The translations under genes were made by a program, and so were the position numbers. DNA of 19,773 nucleotides from Clostridiales bacterium (GTDB lineage: Bacteria; Bacillota; Clostridia; Oscillospirales; CAG-272). Below, one piece after another: positions 7,127 through 13,964 of the stretch; the stretch's first letter is position 1; each line of letters starts with the position of its first letter. Location of the stretch: assembly GCA_018370615.1 (NCBI GenBank), contig JAGZAC010000007.1, positions 1 through 19,773 on the forward strand, given 5' to 3'. The notes beneath the pieces are model-generated. The model worked only from the letters and a program-made list of their open reading frames with translations, was not told the origin of the DNA and made no database searches.

Positions 7127-7160
7127 AAATGGGGTGGTGCCACCCCTTGCACGGGGAAGG
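7127..7160. repeat. Decayed palindromic repeat fragment
   Basis: GGGGTGG-TG-CCACCCC forms a 7-bp stem, followed by TTGCACGGGG, which resembles the CTTGCACAGGGG end of intact elements. It lies upstream of the patatin start and probably is a broken copy. Confidence 0.5.
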
Positions 7161-7171
7161 TAAAAAGAGAA

Positions 7172-7282
7172 AGGCCCCTAGTGTAAAGGGGCTGGCTTCG
7201 CGCATGCGAAGACGGAGGGATTGTTCTTTTTATTACAACCCCTCCGCCGCTAAAGCGGCACCTCCCCTTACACAGGGGAGGC
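7172..7282. repeat. Two-half inverted palindromic element, copy B (most complete)
   Basis: 111 bp. Left half: AGGCCCCT-AGTGTAA-AGGGGCT, then a CTTCGC...GCGAAG inner hairpin, then GGAGGGATTGTTC. Right half, inverted: TACAACCCCTCC, inner hairpin GCCGC-TAAA-GCGGC, terminal hairpin CCTCCCC-TTACACA-GGGGAGG. The two halves share plan and core but differ in inner-stem sequence, with compensating changes on both arms. No coding sequence. Confidence 0.8.
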
Positions 7283-7298
7283 AAAGAAGTTAAAATAA

Positions 7299-7342
7299 GT
7301 TCCCCTTGTGAGGAGATGCTACGTGCGCATTTCCGGGGAAGC
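7299..7342 (+). repeat. Palindromic repeat, CCCCTTGTGGGGA family (copy 2)
   Basis: GTTCCCCTTGTGAGGAG, an ATGC...GCAT inner stem, then TTCCGGGGAAGC. Same plan as 5961-6007 on the opposite strand. Confidence 0.6.
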
Positions 7343-7370
7343 AAGGCAACATTATCTTATATATTCTTCT

Positions 7371-7415
7371 AGGCCCCATGTGGGCGTCTCTTGCAGAGCC
7401 GCTAAGGGGGAGACT
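7371..7415 (+). repeat. Palindromic repeat, CATGTGGGCGTCTC family (copy 1)
   Basis: AGGCCCCATGTGGGCGTCTC, then TTGCAGAGCCGCTAAGGGGG. Nearly the same text occurs at 10455-10495 and, inverted, inside the right half of 6024-6165 (CATGTGAGCGTCTCTTGCAG). Confidence 0.65.
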
Positions 7416-7447
7416 TCAATAAATAATAAAAGACAGCAAAATAAAAA

Positions 7448-7490
7448 AGGCCCCCTTGTGGGGAGACGCGCAGCATCTCCGGAGCATGTC
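7448..7490 (+). repeat. Palindromic repeat, CCCCTTGTGGGGA family (copy 3)
   Basis: AGGCCCCCTTGTGGGGAGA followed by CGCGCAGCATCTCCGGAGC. A third member of the CCCCTTGTGGGG group in tandem with other copies in this spacer. Confidence 0.6.
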
Positions 7491-7510
7491 TGCGTTAGCA
7501 TCAAAATAAA

Positions 7511-7589
7511 AGGCTCCCTTGTGTAAAGGGAGCTCCCGCGAAGCGGGTGAGGGATTGTTCTGCTACAATCTCTTTGCTACGGCATAGCC
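7511..7589 (+). repeat. Two-half palindromic element, copy with decayed right half
   Basis: Intact left half: AGGCTCCCTTGTGTAAAGGG, inner hairpin CCCGC-GAA-GCGGG, core TGAGGGATTGTTC. The inverted partner is recognisable only as TACAATCTCTTTGCTACGGC and has lost its stems. Beyond it, up to the gene end at 7650, nothing else is recognised. Confidence 0.65.
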
Positions 7590-7649
7590 ACAGCAATTTC
7601 CACATCTGATTTTTTCATTGATTAAATATTTCTCTGCAAGGTAGTACTA

Positions 7650-9491
7650 TCATATTTCGGACTGTGTATAGCTGCGGGTGATGTTGTCCGGCGCCGGTAT
7701 CCTTTGACGAATGCTGGCTGCGGGCAGCCATGTGGTATAGGGGGTGCCGCTGGCTCCGGCTGCCTGCATATCGCACAGAATCAACGGTACGCCGTCGTTT
7801 TCAAAGTAAAACAGCCTGCCGCATAAATAGGCGGGTTCTGTTTTTATGAACCGCAGTACTTGAGGAGAAATCTGCGGCGGTATGCTGTCTTCCTGCTCTG
7901 GACAATAAAAACTGTCATATGCCAGCAGTAGCGGTCCACGGTATAGGGAGCATTTTTCTTTGTATGCGCCCGCTCCCGGAGCAAAGCGCAGGGACATATC
8001 AAAATCAATGGTTACAGCATCTTCGTCTGCCCATTCCCGGTCGATAGAGAAATACCCTGGGCATATCTCCCGGTCAATGGGGCGACCATTTATTTGTATT
8101 TTGGTTCTCCTCGACCAAAAAGGAATGCGAAAATAAATTTTATACTGTGATCCGGTAAGTCCCGATATTTGCAGCTGCACACGTCCATCGTAGGGGTAGT
8201 CCGTGTCTTGACAAATGTGGACTTTTCTTCCTCTAATTTCTAATTCTCCCTTGCTTTGACCGTAATAATTTACATAGAGTGCATCTCCGTCTGTCATATA
8301 TGCCCAGCGGGATAGTTCTCCAAACATCCGCGGTGCATTGACGGAGCAGCAATTCAAATCGGGACTGCCCGGCCGACACTGAAAGCCGATTTCCCAGTAG
8401 TTTGCCTTTTTATCCCCTTCCATAGGGGTATTATAGGTGGACCACCTTCCTGTAGAGGAAAAGCTGCCAAGTCCCGCGTTGTATGTAGAAAGCTCCAGTA
8501 CGTCTGCTGCCATACTGTCTCCTGTCAGCTGCAGCATATCTGCCGTCAGCGCCATATAGGCTACAGTGCAGCAGGTTTCGATGGCGCCATTTTCGTAAGG
8601 GTTGCCGATGGACTGCTCTCCGGTGGAAAAGCCGCCGGTATTGTGCACGTCTGTTTTGGTGATGCTGCGCCAGATTTGGGTAAATGCTTTGCGATAGTTG
8701 TCTTCGCCGGTACAATAGTACAGCTGGGCCAGAAGCTCAATGGAATGCAGGCTTTCCCACCTGGGCTTGGGAGTTTTGTAATATTCCTGTCCGGCCAGGG
8801 ACAGGCGGTAATAATCCCCACAGCCGGGGGCAGCAAAATCCTGCAATACCTCCAGTGCGAAACGGAGGTATTTTTGTTCTCCCGTTTCTCGGTACAATAG
8901 AGCAAACACATGACCGGGGGCGTAGTTCATTTCCGTTTCTCCCATATCGTACAGCCGGCGGCTGCCGGTTTGGGGATTATAAAAGGTTTCGCAGAACAAA
9001 TCTGCAATTTTGATGATACAATCCCAGGCAGCTGGGTCTCCCGTTTCCTTGTGCCATAGCAGCAGGCCGTACATGATATGGTAATGTGCCCAGCCGTCCC
9101 AGGTATTGTAGGGCTCTTCCTCCCCGATTTTTTTGCGAGCGGAGCGGCCGGAGAGCTGGCAGTCTGTGGGCCAGCAGCCCATATATCCGTTTTCCTTCTG
9201 GCAGGAGACCAGTTCGGAAATAAAGCTTTTCAAATAAGTATACAGTTTTTCGTTTCTTGTAAGACGGTAGAGCAGGCCAGAGCAGGTGACGTATTTTCCG
9301 GCAAATTCTCCTGACCAGGGAAGAAGATGCCTGCTAGGCTTTTTATCCGGATATTTCAGCATATCCAGAATGGCGGGATTGGACTGACGGATGCCCACAA
9401 GCCAGTTGTCTATAATATTGTCGATGAGTGTTCCCACAGCGTCCTGCATTTGCAAATGCAGCGCGGGAACTGGGTACAGTCTTTCTTTCAT
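7650..9491 (-). CDS. GH127-like (DUF1680) beta-L-arabinofuranosidase
   Basis: A 613-residue cytoplasmic glycoside hydrolase of the GH127/DUF1680 clan, whose characterised members release beta-L-arabinofuranose from plant glycans. The zinc-thiolate catalytic signature is intact: Glu305 and Cys307 in AIETCCTV, and Cys381-Cys382 in LNCCSVNAPRM. These correspond to the Glu/Cys/Cys/Cys centre of the Bifidobacterium enzyme, in which one Cys is the nucleophile. An alpha/alpha barrel covers about 1-400, followed by beta-sandwich domains. No signal peptide is seen, so short oligosaccharides must be imported first. ATG 9491 has AGGAGA about eight bases upstream. It starts 27 bases after the PHP gene stop and is probably its operon partner. 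Sister families (GH146 and others) keep the same signature, so the exact substrate is uncertain. Confidence 0.85.
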   Translation of the reverse strand: MKERLYPVPALHLQMQDAVGTLIDNIIDNWLVGIRQSNPAILDMLKYPDKKPSRHLLPWSGEFAGKYVTCSGLLYRLTRNEKLYTYLKSFISELVSCQKENGYMGCWPTDCQLSGRSARKKIGEEEPYNTWDGWAHYHIMYGLLLWHKETGDPAAWDCIIKIADLFCETFYNPQTGSRRLYDMGETEMNYAPGHVFALLYRETGEQKYLRFALEVLQDFAAPGCGDYYRLSLAGQEYYKTPKPRWESLHSIELLAQLYYCTGEDNYRKAFTQIWRSITKTDVHNTGGFSTGEQSIGNPYENGAIETCCTVAYMALTADMLQLTGDSMAADVLELSTYNAGLGSFSSTGRWSTYNTPMEGDKKANYWEIGFQCRPGSPDLNCCSVNAPRMFGELSRWAYMTDGDALYVNYYGQSKGELEIRGRKVHICQDTDYPYDGRVQLQISGLTGSQYKIYFRIPFWSRRTKIQINGRPIDREICPGYFSIDREWADEDAVTIDFDMSLRFAPGAGAYKEKCSLYRGPLLLAYDSFYCPEQEDSIPPQISPQVLRFIKTEPAYLCGRLFYFENDGVPLILCDMQAAGASGTPYTTWLPAASIRQRIPAPDNITRSYTQSEI

Positions 9492-9518
9492 GAGAATGTC
9501 TCCTATATGTAAATAATA

Positions 9519-10313
9519 TTAGCGGGCAATTTCCGCGATATCGTCCTCGCTCAGCTTTAGCAGTTTTGCTACAAAATCTGCATGACCGTAGGAGCTGTGG
9601 GCTGTATTGTCGTGGGCGTCGCTGCCGAAAAGGAATTTGCACCCGCATTCTCGGGCAATCCTGAACATACGTAGCTGGGAACAGGACTCGATTTCCGCTT
9701 CTGATTTATTGCGCATGGAATCTACGTTGATTTCAATGGCGATCCCCCTTTCGGCAGTTCGATCAAACAGCCTTTTGAAGCAGTCGTCGGAGATTATATG
9801 TATTAAAATATTGTAATCGTACGGGCAGCCCACTGCTTCAAACGGATGGGCAATTGCGGTGATGTACCGGCTCACGCTGCTGTCGATGATGTCTTCATAG
9901 GCACGGATCATAAAGTCAACGTGCTTTTGATATGGATGATAGCAGTCTCTCGGCATTACCAAATGGGTATGTGAATTGGGGACCAGTATGAAGTCAAATT
10001 GCTGGGCGACTTCTTCTGTGATTGTAACGTCGCGGCGGGCCGGATCGTATTCTGTCTCGCAGCCGAAGTAAAGTGTTATATTCGGAACGGTGACGGCGGC
10101 AAGCTCCGGTTTCAGCTGCAGCACGTGAGATAAATTTTGCGGCACATAAAAGGGCGTGGCTCCCGGAATATTTTCATCCCAAAAATGATTGGAGAACCCC
10201 AGCTTGGTAAGGCCGAGCCGCCGGGCAATAGTAAGGTAATTTTCGACAGTTGCCGATTCGTTTGCGCATAAGGACAGGTGGGTGTGTATATGAAAGTCGT
10301 GGTGTATTTTCAT
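9519..10313 (-). CDS. PHP-domain phosphoesterase, histidinol-phosphatase-like
   Basis: A 264-residue metal-dependent phosphoesterase of the PHP superfamily, which uses a trinuclear metal centre. Metal-ligand motifs are in order: DFHIHTH (Asp6, His8, His10), His43, Glu86 in GCETEYD, NSHTH (His115, His117), AHPF (His156) and GSDAH (Asp232, His234). HisK-type histidinol phosphatases look like this, but no other histidine genes are nearby, so the substrate is open; a sugar phosphate is possible given the glycosidase behind it. ATG 10313 has GAGG six bases upstream. The GH127-like gene follows after 27 bases on the same strand. Confidence 0.85.
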   Translation of the reverse strand: MKIHHDFHIHTHLSLCANESATVENYLTIARRLGLTKLGFSNHFWDENIPGATPFYVPQNLSHVLQLKPELAAVTVPNITLYFGCETEYDPARRDVTITEEVAQQFDFILVPNSHTHLVMPRDCYHPYQKHVDFMIRAYEDIIDSSVSRYITAIAHPFEAVGCPYDYNILIHIISDDCFKRLFDRTAERGIAIEINVDSMRNKSEAEIESCSQLRMFRIARECGCKFLFGSDAHDNTAHSSYGHADFVAKLLKLSEDDIAEIAR

Positions 10314-10362
10314 GTAAACCTCACATTTTTGTATAGTTTAGGAACTTACTGGGATTTGTTTT

Positions 10363-10430
10363 CAACCCTCCGTCAGCTCCGCTGACACTCACCCCGGACT
10401 TGCTGCGCAAGTCCTATACATGGGAGGTGG
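10363..10430 (-). repeat. Half element of the two-half palindromic family
   Basis: Read forward: CAACCCTCC core, hairpin GTCAGC-TCC-GCTGAC (10372-10386), then hairpin GGACTTGC-TGC-GCAAGTCC (10396-10414) and a CCCC...GGGAGG end. It is a single right half directly upstream of the PHP gene, without its inverted partner. Confidence 0.6.
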
Positions 10431-10439
10431 AAAGAGAAA

Positions 10440-10498
10440 GGCTCCCCTTGTAAAGGCTCCCATGTGGGCGTCTCCTACGGAGCCGCTAAGGAAGCACG
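10440..10498 (+). repeat. Palindromic repeat, CATGTGGGCGTCTC family (copy 2)
   Basis: GGCTCCCCTTGTAAAGG, then CTCCCATGTGGGCGTCTCC and TACGGAGCCGCTAAGGAAGC. It shares CATGTGGGCGTCTC and GAGCCGCTAAGG with 7371-7415. Confidence 0.6.
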
Positions 10499-10520
10499 TC
10501 AGCGTCACTTTTCCTCTTAA

Positions 10521-10627
10521 AGGCCCCCTTGTGTAAAGGGGGCTCCCGCGGAGCGGGTGGGGGATTGTTTTATACAACCCCTCCGACTCGCCTACGGCGA
10601 GCCACCTCCCCTTGCACAGGGGAGGCT
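10521..10627. repeat. Two-half inverted palindromic element, copy C (complete)
   Basis: 107 bp. Left half: AGGCCCCC-TTGTGTAAA-GGGGGCT, inner hairpin CCCGC-GGA-GCGGG, core GGGGGATTGTTTT. Right half inverted: ACAACCCCTCC, inner hairpin CTCGCC-TAC-GGCGAG, terminal hairpin CCTCCCC-TTGCACA-GGGGAGG. Same plan as 7172-7282. Confidence 0.8.
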
Positions 10628-10637
10628 AATAGCCGAA

Positions 10638-10690
10638 TGCTTCCTTGTGGGGAGTTGCTTTGCAACTCTAGGAGCTGTGCCTGCGAAGCT
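10638..10690 (+). repeat. Palindromic repeat, CTTGTGGGGAG family (copy 4)
   Basis: GCTTCCTTGTGGGGA then a perfect 7-bp hairpin GAGTTGC-TTT-GCAACTC (10652-10668), ending near GCCTGCGAAGC. It lies eight bases beyond the bile salt hydrolase stop and could end its transcript. Confidence 0.6.
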
Positions 10691-10697
10691 GAACTAT

Positions 10698-11669
10698 TTA
10701 ATTCTGCAATTTGATCTGTTCCCCGAGAATCAGTGGATACCGGCTTAGATCACTGCCATCTAGGTTTTCTTTGTACAGCTCTACTGCTGTGATTTGATGA
10801 TTCTCATAGGTAGTGTAGTAATAGACGCCCTTGTCGGCATTACAGCAGGAGGTGTAAATTGTTATTTCAAATTTGCCGCCGGTATCACAGCAGCCTCTTT
10901 GCTGCTCCACAGACCCCAGAATGTGAAAGAATTGACTGACGCTTTCCGATTCCGTATCCCCGGAGATGGAATTCATTTTCGTAAAAGCTGCTCTGACAAA
11001 GCGGGATTGTGAGGACAAATCCCCCGGAAGCCCGATTGCTCCCATGCCGCGGCTGTAGGTGTGCAGCGGCAGCTTGGAAGAAAAAAGATTTTCCGGATCT
11101 CCAGGAGACAGGTGCATGAAGTTATTCAAATGAAACATCTGCTCTGGAAAGGGCGGGTTGTTTGTGAGAACACCCACCGGATTTGGATAGATATGGATTC
11201 CATCCTTTACCGATTCTACTGTGACTGCTTCCTCGCGGTCTGCAATGATCCAGTGCAGCGGTGCAGGGGAAAAATCCTGGCGAAAGGGAGTGTTCACCAG
11301 GTTCGTTTTCTTTAGTAGTGCCGTGGCCTCTTTGACGGTGGCGCATTGGGCTAGGACCCACGGGATAAACTCAAACTGTGCTATATTATTTTTGTCCGGG
11401 ATGTTTTCTCTATAAACTGCATTGCCCACAAAATTCAGGCCTGCCATTCCCAGGCCTTTTTCGTTAACGGCGTCATAATAGAGAGGATATCCCCCTGCCA
11501 CATGTGCCATGCCGATCATGGCGTAATGGGACTGCATGGTTTCCAGGCGGCGGAAAGGCAGTGGAAAATTTCGCGGGGTTATTGTAATTTCTTCTCCATA
11601 GGAACAGTCATAGTCCAACGTTCTGCCGAAATAAAAATCCTTTGTTTTGTAGGTTGCCGCCGTACACAT
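10698..11669 (-). CDS. bsh: Choloylglycine hydrolase family enzyme (probable bile salt hydrolase)
   Basis: An N-terminal-nucleophile amidase of 323 residues; family members split glycine/taurine from bile acids, or open penicillin V. Starting at ATG 11669 gives Met-Cys-Thr, so removing Met exposes Cys2, the catalytic nucleophile. GGAGG lies nine bases upstream, whereas the longer open frame would bury this Cys. Other pocket residues match bile salt hydrolases: Arg16 and Asp19 in GRTLDYD, Asn79 in AGLNFVGN, the Asn-Asn pair 170-171 in LTNNPPF, and Arg226 in SRFVRAAF. There is no signal peptide, typical of intracellular bile salt hydrolases. The AGLNF and TNNPPF strings favour bile salt over penicillin substrates, though the substrate is not proven. 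It is flanked by repeats and a divergently unrelated nuclease-like gene. Confidence 0.87.
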   Translation of the reverse strand: MCTAATYKTKDFYFGRTLDYDCSYGEEITITPRNFPLPFRRLETMQSHYAMIGMAHVAGGYPLYYDAVNEKGLGMAGLNFVGNAVYRENIPDKNNIAQFEFIPWVLAQCATVKEATALLKKTNLVNTPFRQDFSPAPLHWIIADREEAVTVESVKDGIHIYPNPVGVLTNNPPFPEQMFHLNNFMHLSPGDPENLFSSKLPLHTYSRGMGAIGLPGDLSSQSRFVRAAFTKMNSISGDTESESVSQFFHILGSVEQQRGCCDTGGKFEITIYTSCCNADKGVYYYTTYENHQITAVELYKENLDGSDLSRYPLILGEQIKLQN

Positions 11670-11783
11670 ATAAGCCTGCCTCCGTTTGACTGCCGATTTT
11701 GACAAGCAAGATTTTTGCCTGCAACATTCTTATTGTATATTTTTACTGTATTCGCTGAAATCATACATTGTATATCTTTTGGG

Positions 11784-12710
11784 TTATTCTACTATCTGCT
11801 CTACAACATCTTTCAATATGTCTTCAATATAACCGATATCTTTTGTATCGGAAATTTTGATTTCGCAGTCTCCATTGCCGTGGTGGCTAATACTAGAAAC
11901 GTCGCGAATTATTTTTTTCGGGTCATTGATTGCATGCACATTGATATTGAGCCACAGTAATAACGAATTTTTCTGAAATTCGATGGAGAAGATACTTTTT
12001 CTGCCTCTGTTAAATCCAATATACAATTTGGTAGGTGTCAGCACAATACTGTCATTCAGCCCCAGGATATAGTCCTTGAGTTCATTATAAATATCAAGAA
12101 TATTATCTGATACTCCTTCGATAAGTTCGCGTTCCGAATAGGTTTTTGTAACCCTTGATACCTGCTGTGTCGCAGATGTTTCCGTAATGGGAGCGATATT
12201 TTTTATTGACTGACTTGCATCTGTAGCTATAACTTGCTCAAAAGTCAAAGTGCGGTTGCTATGTTTTTTTATCTTCCACAGCTCTATAGGGAGATCCTTG
12301 AAATTTATGGAATTGATTTGGTATTTTGTAAAATTAGGAGAAATAAATACAACTCTGGATTGTGACCAGTCAAAATCCTTTATATCCTTATTTTGCATAA
12401 ATTGATGATTGTATTTCAGAACAAAATCTGCTTTGTGGTTCAGCATAATCGATAAATATGTATACCCTTGGTCAATGACACTGGCGTTTCTGTCGTTCTT
12501 GTATTCGATAATGACAAAGGCATTGGCTTGTGCATCAAAAGCTAACGTATCTAGTTTAAAATTTGCCACGATAAATTCCGAAACAATAAATTCAAGGTTG
12601 ATAAGTTGTTTTAAATTGGCTTCACATAATTTTTGCAGTTCTTTCTCGCAGCTGAATTTCTGCTCTTTTATTTCCTTTAGCAATGCATCGTTGACAATTT
12701 CGTATATCAT
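11784..12710 (-). CDS. DUF5655 protein with PD-(D/E)XK-like domain, putative restriction endonuclease
   Basis: A 308-residue protein of unproven function. Residues about 35-100 look like a PD-(D/E)XK nuclease: LDTLAFD (Asp54), then FVIIEYK (Glu69-x-Lys71), then DQGYTYLSIML, a helix with a conserved Gln as in NucS-like nucleases. The stretch DFDWSQSRVVFISPNFTKYQ and the C-terminal part (about 205-305, with KLYIGFNRG and GNGDCEI) match my recollection of DUF5655 proteins. It starts 42 bases after the stop of a DNA adenine methyltransferase gene on the same strand, with GAGGTG four bases before the ATG, so co-expression is likely. Cutting the sequence the neighbour protects is the simplest role; this is inference. 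Confidence 0.65.
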   Translation of the reverse strand: MIYEIVNDALLKEIKEQKFSCEKELQKLCEANLKQLINLEFIVSEFIVANFKLDTLAFDAQANAFVIIEYKNDRNASVIDQGYTYLSIMLNHKADFVLKYNHQFMQNKDIKDFDWSQSRVVFISPNFTKYQINSINFKDLPIELWKIKKHSNRTLTFEQVIATDASQSIKNIAPITETSATQQVSRVTKTYSERELIEGVSDNILDIYNELKDYILGLNDSIVLTPTKLYIGFNRGRKSIFSIEFQKNSLLLWLNINVHAINDPKKIIRDVSSISHHGNGDCEIKISDTKDIGYIEDILKDVVEQIVE

Positions 12711-12752
12711 TTTTCACCTCATTACAATTTGCCGGTGGCATTCGTTTTCTTA

Positions 12753-13823
12753 TCAAAAGTTAGATATGAGCAATTCTTTGATTTTACCGCGGGCCTCGCT
12801 GCGGCAGTTGATCATGCGAGCAGCCACGACTCTTTTGATTTTATGTGCAGAATAAATGTTATCGAAAAAATCATCCTCCGCATTCACATTTTTCGGATCA
12901 GAATTGCTGATGACAATCTTTGCGCCCTTCCTGTCTAACATATCCACAAACTTTGCGAGTTCTATTTGTTCCTCGTCATTAAAGGGGGCTTCGGTGTATG
13001 CAGTAAAATTTGCCGTGTTTGTAATGGGCCTATAGGGAGGATCAAAGTAGACAAACGTGTTTTCGTCAATGAAATCTGCAGACTCTCTGTAGTCGCCGCA
13101 TACAATGGTCACTTGCTGTAGCTTTTCGGAAGCTGCACGAAGGTTGTGTTCGTCACAAATTATAGGATGTTTATATGCGCCCATCGGAACATTAAACAAC
13201 CCCTTTTTGTTTACGCGAAACAGCCCGTTAAAGCAAGTCCTGTTGAGAAATATCATTAACGCCGCTTTTTCCATGTCAATGTTTTCGCTTTCATTGATTT
13301 TTAAATTGTTAAAACGCGCGCGCTTATGCAGATAGTAATTTTTTCTGTTGTCCGTGTCCAACGGCAAAAAATCGTTTTGCAGGGCATCAAGCAGTTCAAT
13401 CAAGGCGTCAATGTCATCACGAATAATGCGGTACGTATTGATAAGCTCCGCGTTGATATCGCTGATATAAACCTGTTCTAAATCGTATTTGCTGAGAATA
13501 TCAAACAAAACTGCGCCGCCGCCGACAAAAGGCTCCGCATATTTGGTTGCACCGCCGCCGGCAAAGGGATAATACTTCTGGATTTCACGGAGAAGCTGCC
13601 CTTTGCCGCCAGCCCATTTTAGGAATGGCTTGACTGTTTTTTCTTCGCTTTTATTGTAGCGGGTACTTCTTGCATCGATTGGTTTCTTTGCAGTGGCAGG
13701 GATGATCCACATATTTCCTACCATGGTTGCATCTGCAATCCTTTGCTCGGAACAAAGGGCTGCCACTCTTCTTTGGGAAATGCCCCACTTTTCTGCGGCC
13801 TCTCTTGCGGACATAAATTTCAT
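12753..13823 (-). CDS. D12-class DNA adenine-N6 methyltransferase with N-terminal helix-turn-helix
   Basis: Transfers methyl from S-adenosylmethionine to adenine in DNA. Residues 1-52 form an excisionase/MerR-like helix-turn-helix (SAREAAEKWGISQRRVAALC, then NMWIIPATAKKPID). The Dam/DpnM-type core follows: FLKWAGGK (67-74, motif X), EPFVGGGAVLFD (97-108, AdoMet motif I) and DPPY (261-264, catalytic motif IV). This order is the alpha/D12 class, of which GATC methylases are the best-known members, but the target site cannot be read from sequence. Start at 13823 with AGGAGG about six bases upstream. The added HTH may guide binding to DNA or regulate its own promoter, where an inverted repeat is present. 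The DUF5655 gene follows and may be the paired endonuclease. Confidence 0.9.
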   Translation of the reverse strand: MKFMSAREAAEKWGISQRRVAALCSEQRIADATMVGNMWIIPATAKKPIDARSTRYNKSEEKTVKPFLKWAGGKGQLLREIQKYYPFAGGGATKYAEPFVGGGAVLFDILSKYDLEQVYISDINAELINTYRIIRDDIDALIELLDALQNDFLPLDTDNRKNYYLHKRARFNNLKINESENIDMEKAALMIFLNRTCFNGLFRVNKKGLFNVPMGAYKHPIICDEHNLRAASEKLQQVTIVCGDYRESADFIDENTFVYFDPPYRPITNTANFTAYTEAPFNDEEQIELAKFVDMLDRKGAKIVISNSDPKNVNAEDDFFDNIYSAHKIKRVVAARMINCRSEARGKIKELLISNF

Positions 13824-13852
13824 AACAGACCTCCTGCTGCAGCTTATGTGTT

Positions 13853-13881
13853 ATTATATTCCAAAACTGGAACAATAGCAA
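13853..13881 (-). promoter_or_regulatory. Promoter of the methyltransferase gene
   Basis: On the minus strand TTGCTA (13881-13876) and a consensus TATAAT (13858-13853) are 17 bases apart, about 30 bases upstream of the ATG. The -35 matches 4 of 6. Confidence 0.6.
13859..13872. promoter_or_regulatory. Inverted repeat operator candidate in the methyltransferase promoter
   Basis: TTCCA-N4-TGGAA abuts the -10 box on its upstream side, inside the promoter spacer. Such a site would let a bound protein block RNA polymerase. The methyltransferase's own HTH domain is an obvious candidate, as some methyltransferases with HTH domains repress themselves. Confidence 0.5.
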
Positions 13882-13923
13882 TACTAATTGACAAAAACAA
13901 ATGTAAACTTTATAACTGCAAAC

Positions 13924-13956
13924 AAAAAGGCTCCGGCATATAGCCGGAGCCTTTTT
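13924..13956. terminator. Strong bidirectional rho-independent terminator
   Basis: AAAAAGGCTCCGGC and GCCGGAGCCTTTTT form a perfect 14-bp stem around a five-base loop, with T-runs on both strands. It starts eight bases after the stop of the AIM24-family gene (13965) and insulates the methyltransferase operon from it. Confidence 0.92.
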
Positions 13957-13964
13957 GTATTTCG

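Noticed and set aside
5925..7589. CRISPR array
   Set aside because: The repeats are diverse, irregularly spaced and internally palindromic; there are no equal repeats with unique spacers and no cas genes.
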